Source: Sulfurimonas sp.
Lineage (GTDB): Bacteria; Campylobacterota; Campylobacteria; Campylobacterales; Sulfurimonadaceae
DNA length: 5,561 bases
Direction of reading: 5' to 3'
NCBI GenBank assembly: GCA_030673275.1
Contig: DAOVJL010000096.1
Coordinates: 1 to 5,561 of the forward strand
In this document: piece by piece, positions 1 to 4,322 of the stretch
Layout: the number at the start of each line of letters is the position of its first letter
Numbering within the stretch: position 1 is the stretch's first letter
Position numbers and translations under genes: made by a program
Notes under the pieces: model-generated
Databases searched by the model: none
The model's input: the letters and a program-made list of their open reading frames with translations, nothing else
Told to the model about the DNA's origin: nothing

Positions 1-1
1 A

Positions 2-736
2 GATGAGATGCAAGAGCTTCCAGAAATACTTTTACATTTTGAAGAGTCTAAAGCTACTATTCATATATTTGAAGAGGATAAAGAGAGTGCAGTGGCTATG
101 CTTAGTCCTATAGCACAAACATATGATGTGAAAGTAGATATAGTAACTCTTATAGATGGATGGCTGAGAGTTGATGTAAGAAGTAAAAAATATGGAGACA
201 TATCAAAGTTTATAACTTCAGCTAAACAACTGTTGCCGAATAAGCTTATTGGTGGGGCATGTATCGTTAGTTATATCATAGATAAACTTGAAGTTAATAA
301 CAAGAAGATTACTTTTGCAGAGAGTTGTACAGGTGGACTTTTAAGTTATTTTTTTACAAGAAGAAATGGTGCATCTAAAATACTTGATGGCTCTTTAATT
401 ACATATTCTAATACATTAAAAGAGAACTGGCTTGGGGTTGAAAATGAAACTCTAAAAAAATATGGTGCAGTAAGCAATGAAGTTGTTTTAGAGATGAGTG
501 ATGGAGCAATGAATGTAAGTAGTGCTGATTATTCTATTTCTGTCAGTGGAGTTGCAGGTGATAGCGGTGGAACTGAGTATAAACCGGTTGGAACTATACA
601 TGTAGGTGTAAGAACCAAAACAGAGCATAAAGAACTTCGCCTAAATTTAAGCGGAGATAGGAACTATATTCAATACCAAAGCGTGCTATTTGCTGTTAAA
701 ATGCTTATATTAATAGATAAAGAGATATTTTTTTAA
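2..736 (+). CDS. cinA: CinA-like protein with C-terminal PncC (nicotinamide-nucleotide amidohydrolase) domain, 5' partial
   Basis: The reading frame is open to the left edge, and the ATG at 8 has no visible ribosome binding site, so this is probably the 3' part of a longer gene. Numbering from that ATG, residues 100-240 form a CinA C-terminal (PncC) domain: the AESCTGG signature is at 104-110, the ITYSNTLKENWLGV block at 131-144, a GVAGDSGG loop at 181-188 followed by KPVGT, and the closing GDRxxIQ segment at 216-222. PncC enzymes deamidate nicotinamide mononucleotide to nicotinate mononucleotide in pyridine nucleotide recycling. Full-length CinA (about 400 residues) also has an N-terminal MoCF-like domain with ADP-ribose pyrophosphatase activity in some species; that part would lie outside the window. 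Residues 1-85 match the usual linker/KH-like region only weakly. The usual Pro in the GxAGPxGG loop is Asp here. The stop is TAA at 734, 17 bases before the tRNA promoter. The family is secure; the full-length architecture is inferred. Confidence 0.88.
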   Translation, partial: DEMQELPEILLHFEESKATIHIFEEDKESAVAMLSPIAQTYDVKVDIVTLIDGWLRVDVRSKKYGDISKFITSAKQLLPNKLIGGACIVSYIIDKLEVNNKKITFAESCTGGLLSYFFTRRNGASKILDGSLITYSNTLKENWLGVENETLKKYGAVSNEVVLEMSDGAMNVSSADYSISVSGVAGDSGGTEYKPVGTIHVGVRTKTEHKELRLNLSGDRNYIQYQSVLFAVKMLILIDKEIFF

Positions 737-753
737 ATTTGGCTCTTTTTATC

Positions 754-782
754 TTGACAATTAAAACCTATTTGTCTATAAT
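754..782 (+). promoter_or_regulatory. Consensus sigma-70 promoter of the tRNA array
   Basis: A perfect TTGACA (754-759) and a perfect TATAAT (777-782) are separated by exactly 17 bases. Transcription should begin near 789, giving a leader of about 20 bases before tRNA-Lys at 811. A full consensus -35 is striking because housekeeping promoters in Campylobacterota usually have weak -35 boxes. It fits the high, constitutive expression expected of stable RNA. The region between -10 and start (TCGACCTC) is not especially GC-rich, so a stringent-control discriminator is not obvious. Confidence 0.85.
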
Positions 783-810
783 TTCGACCTCTTAACAAAT
801 AGAGAAAAAC

Positions 811-886
811 GTCTTGTTAGCTCAGCTGGTAGAGCACGTCACTTTTAATGATGTGGCCGATGGTTCGAATCCATCACAGGACACCA
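811..886 (+). tRNA. tRNA-Lys (anticodon TTT)
   Basis: This is a complete 76-base cloverleaf with encoded CCA (884-886). The acceptor arms are 811-817 and 876-882 with one G-U pair. The D stem is GCTC/GAGC (820-823, 832-835). The anticodon stem is 837-841/849-853, with loop CTTTTAA placing TTT at 844-846 after a normal U33. The T arm is 859-875 with loop TTCGAAT, and the discriminator is A883. It is the first gene of the array, directly behind the consensus promoter. Confidence 0.97.
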
Positions 887-911
887 TTTTTAAACTAAAA
901 ATATTGATTTT

Positions 912-982
912 TTCTTAGTCTAGAAAAAAAGGAACGAAGCATACTGTTAGTATGTGAGTGAGTTTTTGACGACGAATAAGAA
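912..982. repeat. Spacer hairpin repeat, copy 1 (inverted orientation)
   Basis: This is an imperfect inverted repeat with two 34-base arms (912-945 and 949-982) around a 3-base loop. The inner six pairs (CATACT/AGTATG) and outer six pairs (TTCTTA/TAAGAA) are perfect, and the middle is poorly matched. The core, CGAAGCATA ... TATGTGAG (935-958), reappears in the next two tRNA spacers on the opposite strand, so this copy is inverted relative to them. It lies between tRNA-Lys and tRNA-Asp. It could be a small palindromic dispersed element, or a hairpin used in processing of the tRNA transcript. It has no coding capacity. Confidence 0.65.
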
Positions 983-989
983 TAAATAT

Positions 990-1066
990 GCGGTGGTAGT
1001 TCAGCTGGTTAGAATACCTGCCTGTCACGCAGGGGGTCGCGAGTTCGAATCTCGTCCACCGCGCCA
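990..1066 (+). tRNA. tRNA-Asp (anticodon GTC), copy 1
   Basis: This is a complete 77-base tRNA with encoded CCA (1064-1066). The acceptor is GCGGTGG (990-996) paired perfectly with CCACCGC (1056-1062), with discriminator G1063. The anticodon stem CCTGC/GCAGG (1017-1021, 1029-1033) encloses loop CTGTCAC, with GTC at 1024-1026. The T loop is TTCGAAT. It is identical base for base to the copy at 1586-1662. Confidence 0.98.
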
Positions 1067-1080
1067 TTAATTTTGTTTAT

Positions 1081-1143
1081 TTGCACCAAAGCTTTCAGTT
1101 CACATACTTTGTGTATGTTTCGCTAAAATCTTAGGCACAACTA
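1081..1143. repeat. Spacer hairpin repeat, copy 2
   Basis: The core stem is ACATAC (1102-1107) and GTATGT (1113-1118) with a 5-base loop. Weaker pairing extends outward, for example CCAAAG at 1086 with CTTAGG at 1130. It shares TTCGCTAAAATCTT and GCACAACTA (1135-1143) with copy 3, in the same orientation. GCAC occurs as a direct repeat near both ends. It lies between tRNA-Asp and tRNA-Val. Confidence 0.65.
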
Positions 1144-1169
1144 AATCAAAATTGTTTTTAGTTTAATAT

Positions 1170-1245
1170 GGGCGCTTAGCTCAGTTGGTAGAGCGCTACC
1201 CTTACAAGGTAGATGTCACAAGTTCGAGTCTTGTAGTGCCCACCA
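1170..1245 (+). tRNA. tRNA-Val (anticodon TAC), copy 1
   Basis: This is a complete 76-base tRNA with encoded CCA (1243-1245). The acceptor GGGCGCT (1170-1176) pairs with AGTGCCC (1235-1241) with one G-U, and the discriminator is A1242. The anticodon stem CTACC/GGTAG (1196-1200, 1208-1212) encloses loop CTTACAA, with TAC at 1203-1205. It differs from the copy at 1452-1527 at two bases only, and those two pair with each other (C1175-G1236 here, T-A there). Confidence 0.98.
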
Positions 1246-1259
1246 TTTTTTGAAATATA

Positions 1260-1318
1260 TGCACAAAAATTTAAGCTCACATAGTTTACTATGCTTCGCT
1301 AAAATCTTTGCACAACTA
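1260..1318. repeat. Spacer hairpin repeat, copy 3
   Basis: The core stem is CATAGT (1280-1285) with ACTATG (1288-1293). Compared with copy 1 (CATACT/AGTATG), a base pair is swapped but pairing is kept. The right half, TTCGCTAAAATCTT (1295-1308) then GCACAACTA (1310-1318), matches copy 2 almost exactly. GCACAA occurs near both ends (1261 and 1310) as a direct repeat. It lies between tRNA-Val copy 1 and tRNA-Glu. Confidence 0.65.
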
Positions 1319-1359
1319 TTACAAAAACAAATTTTAGCAATCTGTTGTTAAATGAAAGT

Positions 1360-1435
1360 GACCCTTTCGTCTAGTGGCCAAGGACACTATCACTTCATGG
1401 TAGGGACAGAGGTTCAAATCCTTTAGGGGTCGCCA
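1360..1435 (+). tRNA. tRNA-Glu (anticodon TTC) with unusual C33
   Basis: This is a complete 76-base tRNA with encoded CCA (1433-1435). The acceptor GACCCTT (1360-1366) pairs with AGGGGTC (1425-1431), with one T-G pair, and the discriminator is G1432. The TTCGTCTAG and AGGACA blocks of the D arm match bacterial tRNA-Glu. The anticodon stem CTATC/GGTAG (1387-1391, 1399-1403) has one T-G pair and encloses loop ACTTCAT (1392-1398), so the anticodon is TTC at 1394-1396. The base before it, position 33, is C rather than the near-universal U, and positions 32 and 38 are A and T, which could pair and tighten the loop. The T loop is TTCAAAT. The gene looks intact in every other respect. Confidence 0.93.
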
Positions 1436-1451
1436 CAAATGGTGTTATTTA

Positions 1452-1527
1452 GGGCGTTTAGCTCAGTTGGTAGAGCGCTACCCTTACAAGGTAGATGTCA
1501 CAAGTTCGAGTCTTGTAATGCCCACCA
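1452..1527 (+). tRNA. tRNA-Val (anticodon TAC), copy 2
   Basis: This is a complete 76-base tRNA with encoded CCA (1525-1527), only 16 bases after tRNA-Glu. The acceptor GGGCGTT (1452-1458) pairs with AATGCCC (1517-1523), with anticodon TAC at 1485-1487 and discriminator A1524. Apart from the swapped acceptor pair it equals copy 1, so both read the same valine codons. Confidence 0.98.
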
Positions 1528-1585
1528 TTTTAAAACAATAGTGACAAGTTTTACTTTTGTAAAACACTTCTTTATAAATATGAGT

Positions 1586-1662
1586 GCGGTGGTAGTTCAG
1601 CTGGTTAGAATACCTGCCTGTCACGCAGGGGGTCGCGAGTTCGAATCTCGTCCACCGCGCCA
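1586..1662 (+). tRNA. tRNA-Asp (anticodon GTC), copy 2
   Basis: This 77-base gene is identical to the copy at 990-1066, including the encoded CCA (1660-1662), with anticodon GTC at 1620-1622. It is the last gene of the array. A short T run (1666-1671) follows within four bases, but there is no separate GC-rich stem, so termination may rely on that run or on Rho. The opposing hemerythrin gene ends 25 bases further on. Confidence 0.98.
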
Positions 1663-1687
1663 CTCTTTTTTACAATCAAAAATTTAT

Positions 1688-2176
1688 TTAAATATCTGGC
1701 ATGATATCAGTAATGTCAAATAAATTTTCCTCATCTTCAGTATCTGTTTTATCAAAAATTAAATTCTCATTAATTTTAGACATTTCAAATAGTTTTATTT
1801 TAATATCTTCATTTACAATATGTTCAACAATAGCACGTTTTGCTATAACTCTCATTTTTGTTTTGAGTATGCTTAATTTAACTGACGATTGAATAACTAA
1901 GGCAAGCTGATCAATTAAATTCTGATGAAGTTGTTTATGCTCTTCTAATCCAGGATATTCAATGGATAACATGTACTCTTCTTCATCTTTGAAATGAGTC
2001 CTCATATACTCACCAAACTCATTTAATATATATGCAAGTTCCTCTTTTGTACTTTCATGATCTTCTAACTTATACAGCCTGTTTACTAAAGCAAATAGTT
2101 TTTTGTGCTGAATATCAATACTATCAATACCTAATTTATATCTATTATCCCAAGGTATCTCTTCATGTGTTGACAT
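1688..2176 (-). CDS. Bacteriohemerythrin with acidic C-terminal tail
   Basis: The product is a 162-residue, probably cytoplasmic protein of the hemerythrin family, which binds O2 reversibly at a non-haem di-iron centre in a four-helix bundle. All seven canonical iron ligands are present: H24, H61 and E65 (in HFKDEE), H80 and H84 (H-x3-H), H119 and D124 (HIVNED). The N-terminal W9 in IPWDNRYKLGIDSID is also typical. The bundle ends near residue 140, followed by a 20-residue tail rich in Asp and Glu that many single-domain hemerythrins lack. The start codon lies 8 bases after the rodA stop, and its ribosome binding site (AGGGAT, 2186-2181) overlaps that stop, so the two genes are probably co-transcribed and translationally coupled. 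Likely roles are oxygen storage, delivery or sensing; the sequence does not distinguish these. It converges with the tRNA array. Confidence 0.92.
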   Translation of the reverse strand: MSTHEEIPWDNRYKLGIDSIDIQHKKLFALVNRLYKLEDHESTKEELAYILNEFGEYMRTHFKDEEEYMLSIEYPGLEEHKQLHQNLIDQLALVIQSSVKLSILKTKMRVIAKRAIVEHIVNEDIKIKLFEMSKINENLIFDKTDTEDEENLFDITDIMPDI

Positions 2177-2184
2177 TTTTATCC

Positions 2185-3297
2185 CTATACAAAGCTTTTT
2201 GTTCCGCGCCCGTCATACATATCTTTATATCTAAATGTAATAAGATTTTGCATAATTGCGAATAAAATTATAAAATTAATAAAACTACTTCCACCATAGC
2301 TGAACATTGGTAATGGAATACCGACAACAGGAGCATACCCTATGGTCATAGCTATATTTACTCCCATATATATAAATATCATAAAAGATATGGAAATGGT
2401 GACTACTTTTATGTAGTAGTCATTATTAAATATACTTAAACTCAGAAGATGAAGAATTAGCATAACATATATCAGTATGATTCCTAAAGCGCCTAAAAAA
2501 CCACTTCTCTCAACTAAAAATGCAAAGATAAAATCACTTGTAGCAATAGGTAAAAATCTCATTTGAGTTTGAGTGGCTTCCTCTTTTGATTTGCCTGTCA
2601 GTCCCCCTGAACCGATTGCAATTATTGATTGTTGAACATGATAGGAGGGCTTTTCACTAAGAAAATCTTTGATTCTTGTTTTTTGATAATCATGCAGTAA
2701 AAATTTATATGCAAGTGGAGAAAATAGTAAAATTGCGCCTAGTATAACAGCCCAGATTTTCCAATATACACCAATATAAAAAAGTACACTATACCCAATA
2801 AAAAGGAGTATTAAGGCAGTGCCTAAATCAGGCTCTTTTGCAATAAGAAAAAATGGTAACAGAATATAAATACTTATTTTTAAAAATTCTTTTATTCTAT
2901 ACCCGTTTATTGGAGGGGGATTTTTATGTATAAGATAAGCGAGCATTAAAATCAGGGCTGGTTTAACAAATTCAGATGGTTGAATAGTTGCATTGATAAA
3001 AGGTATATCTATCCATCTCTGTGCACCAAGCCTTGCATGACCAAAAAACTCTACTGCTAAAAGTAAAGCAATATTTATCCAGTAGATTAAAGGGATAAGC
3101 CAACTCATTCTGCGAATCGGAAGTAAAAATACACCTAAGAATGTTAGAGCAGCAACTCCTACATAAGCAGTTTGTTTCTGTGCAAGAGCAGGGATTACCT
3201 CTCCAATTAACCAATTTGAAGTTATAATCAGTGGAATGATTAAAATAATAGAAAAAAAATCAAATTGTGCTAAAATACGCTTATCAATTCTCCACAA
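2185..3297 (-). CDS. rodA: RodA, SEDS-family peptidoglycan glycosyltransferase of the elongasome
   Basis: RodA (MrdB) polymerises glycan strands from lipid II in the inner membrane, working with a class B PBP (PBP2) in lateral wall growth. I start it at the TTG at 3297, which lies 7 bases after a strong AGGAGA site. This gives 370 residues, the same length as E. coli RodA, beginning WRIDKRIL after the initiator. The next upstream ATG (3333) would add 12 residues but has no good ribosome binding site. The protein has about ten membrane segments. SEDS motifs, numbered from the TTG, are GAQRWIDI 91-98, QPSEFVK 106-112, KEPDLGTAL 154-162, QQSIIAIGSGGLTGK 222-236, SDFIFA with the presumed catalytic Asp255, and GVNIAMTIGYAPVVGIPLPM then FSYGGSS, 312-338. 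RodA fits better than FtsW by the GAQRW/QPSEF block, the length and the synteny. The usual PExHTDFIF motif reads PIATSDFIF here. The hemerythrin gene follows in the same operon. Confidence 0.93.
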   Translation of the reverse strand: MWRIDKRILAQFDFFSIILIIPLIITSNWLIGEVIPALAQKQTAYVGVAALTFLGVFLLPIRRMSWLIPLIYWINIALLLAVEFFGHARLGAQRWIDIPFINATIQPSEFVKPALILMLAYLIHKNPPPINGYRIKEFLKISIYILLPFFLIAKEPDLGTALILLFIGYSVLFYIGVYWKIWAVILGAILLFSPLAYKFLLHDYQKTRIKDFLSEKPSYHVQQSIIAIGSGGLTGKSKEEATQTQMRFLPIATSDFIFAFLVERSGFLGALGIILIYVMLILHLLSLSIFNNDYYIKVVTISISFMIFIYMGVNIAMTIGYAPVVGIPLPMFSYGGSSFINFIILFAIMQNLITFRYKDMYDGRGTKSFV

Positions 3298-3304
3298 ATT
3301 TATA

Positions 3305-3310
3305 TCTCCT
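3305..3310 (-). promoter_or_regulatory. Ribosome binding site supporting the TTG start of rodA
   Basis: AGGAGA on the minus strand (3310 to 3305) sits 7 bases before a TTG (3297-3295). The upstream in-frame ATG at 3333 is preceded only by CTAACCTT. The site therefore favours the shorter RodA. A possible -10 box, TATGAT (3334 to 3329, minus), overlaps the ATG. If it is used, transcripts would begin around 3322 and could not use that ATG. Confidence 0.7.
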
Positions 3311-3347
3311 AAAAATTTTAGAAATTGTATCATAAAGGTTAGAAAAA

Positions 3348-4322
3348 ATGAATGAAATCACTAGTTATATTTGCCAAGAAGCACAACGTTTAGATTTGTT
3401 TTTAACATCACAAATAGGTCAAAGTCGTTCGCAAATAGCGCAGTTAATAAAAAAAGAGTGTGTATATGTTGATGATAAGCTCGTATCTCGTGCAGGTGTT
3501 AAGCTAAAAGTAAATCAAAGTGTAAGGGTAGAGTTTCCACATGTAAAATCCCAACCAGCCTTAAAAATTGATTTTGATGTCGAGATTCTTTATGAAGATG
3601 ATGATATTTTAGTTATAAATAAACCAACAGGAGTTACTGTTCATCCTGCTCCAAGTGTAAAAGAAGCAACATTAGTTGATTGGTTAAAACATAAGGGTAT
3701 CAGACTCTCAACTATAAGCGGAGAAGAGAGACACGGAATAGTGCATAGACTGGACAAGGGAACAAGTGGAACAATGGTTGTCGCTAAAAATAATGAGTCT
3801 CATGAGTTTTTATCTGCACAACTTCAAGATAAAAGTATGGGAAGATACTATATTGCAGTAATTAATCCACCTCTAAAAGATGATATAACGATTATTGATA
3901 AACATATAGCAAGAAGTTCAAGCAATAGACTAAAAATGGCATGTGTTGATAATACAGGTAAAAATGCCAAAACAGCGTTTAAAACTCTTGCTCTTTCAAA
4001 TGATGAAAAAAACCAACTTATAGCCTGTAAACTCTTTACTGGCAGAACTCATCAAATTCGTGTTCATTTAGAAACAATAAACCGTCATATTATAGGCGAC
4101 CACATATATGCTATAAGCCCTAAACAAGAGAAATCGGAACGAATTTTGCTACACGCTTATATAATATACTTTATTCATCCAACGAGTAAAGAAAAACTCT
4201 CATTTGTTGCACCTCTTGATGCAGATATGAAAGAGTACCTTGATAAAAAATTTAATATGGAGCAAATAAATGAAGTTATGGATACAAGCAACATTATACA
4301 CAGTTTCTCTACTGATTCTTAG
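3348..4322 (+). CDS. rluD: RluA/RluD-family 23S rRNA pseudouridine synthase
   Basis: This 324-residue enzyme of the RluA family converts specific uridines to pseudouridine in large-subunit rRNA. Residues 12-62 form an S4-like RNA-binding domain (RLDLFLTSQIGQSRSQIAQL, then VSRAGVKLK). The catalytic domain carries INKPTGVTVHPA (90-101), the signature HGIVHRLDKGTSG (129-141) with catalytic Asp136, LFTGRTHQIRVHLE (229-242) and GDHIY (250-254). Length and layout match E. coli RluD (326 residues), but Campylobacterota carry several RluA-family paralogues, so the exact target uridines, and hence the symbol, are tentative. The start is ATG 3348, with AAAGG at 3334-3338. The gene is divergent from rodA, and its last 17 codons overlap the downstream lipoprotein gene. 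The C-terminal tail (about 303-324) runs past the conserved fold and looks unconstrained, consistent with its being shaped by the overlap. Confidence 0.9.
   Translation: MNEITSYICQEAQRLDLFLTSQIGQSRSQIAQLIKKECVYVDDKLVSRAGVKLKVNQSVRVEFPHVKSQPALKIDFDVEILYEDDDILVINKPTGVTVHPAPSVKEATLVDWLKHKGIRLSTISGEERHGIVHRLDKGTSGTMVVAKNNESHEFLSAQLQDKSMGRYYIAVINPPLKDDITIIDKHIARSSSNRLKMACVDNTGKNAKTAFKTLALSNDEKNQLIACKLFTGRTHQIRVHLETINRHIIGDHIYAISPKQEKSERILLHAYIIYFIHPTSKEKLSFVAPLDADMKEYLDKKFNMEQINEVMDTSNIIHSFSTDS
4259..4262 (+). promoter_or_regulatory. Ribosome binding site of the lipoprotein gene, inside rluD
   Basis: GGAG (4259-4262) lies 7 bases before the ATG at 4270. An in-frame TAA at 4267-4269 excludes any start further upstream. 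This fixes the lipoprotein start within the rluD coding region and implies translational coupling. Confidence 0.8.

Noticed and set aside
912..1318. CRISPR-like array from regularly spaced repeats
   Set aside because: The copies are palindromic, differ in orientation and sequence, and are separated by tRNA genes; no cas genes are present.
1360..1435. tRNA-Glu read as a UGA-decoding tRNA (anticodon TCA) by shifting the loop one base to restore U33
   Set aside because: The shifted anticodon stem loses pairing (A-G mismatch and weak ends), and the D arm and acceptor are typical of tRNA-Glu, so TTC with C33 is the better reading.
1548..1565. Perfect 7-bp inverted repeat GTTTTAC-TTTT-GTAAAAC between tRNA-Val copy 2 and tRNA-Asp copy 2 as a terminator
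   Set aside because: The stem is AT-rich, no T run follows, and another tRNA gene follows closely; it may be only chance in AT-rich DNA.
1550..1578. Possible promoter TTTACT-17-TATAAA before the last tRNA-Asp
   Set aside because: The -35 matches only 4 of 6 bases in AT-rich sequence, and a far stronger promoter already heads the array; not enough to annotate.
1439..1723. Open frame of 94 codons on the + strand
   Set aside because: It runs through tRNA-Val and tRNA-Asp copy 2 and has no ribosome binding site; tRNA-derived frames are a common artefact.
1701..1892. Open frame on the + strand inside the hemerythrin gene
   Set aside because: It is antisense to a well-supported gene with intact ligands, has low-complexity composition and matches no family.
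2032..2265. Open frame on the + strand across the hemerythrin/rodA junction
   Set aside because: It is antisense to both genes, with no recognisable domain or ribosome binding site.
2972..3214. Second minus-strand frame inside rodA
   Set aside because: It is an out-of-frame shadow of the SEDS coding sequence; the Cys-rich translation has no family features.
3309..3321. Short palindrome CTAAAA-A-TTTTAG in the rodA/rluD divergent region as an operator
   Set aside because: It is AT-only apart from the end bases, occurs once, and partly overlaps the rodA ribosome binding site; expected by chance.
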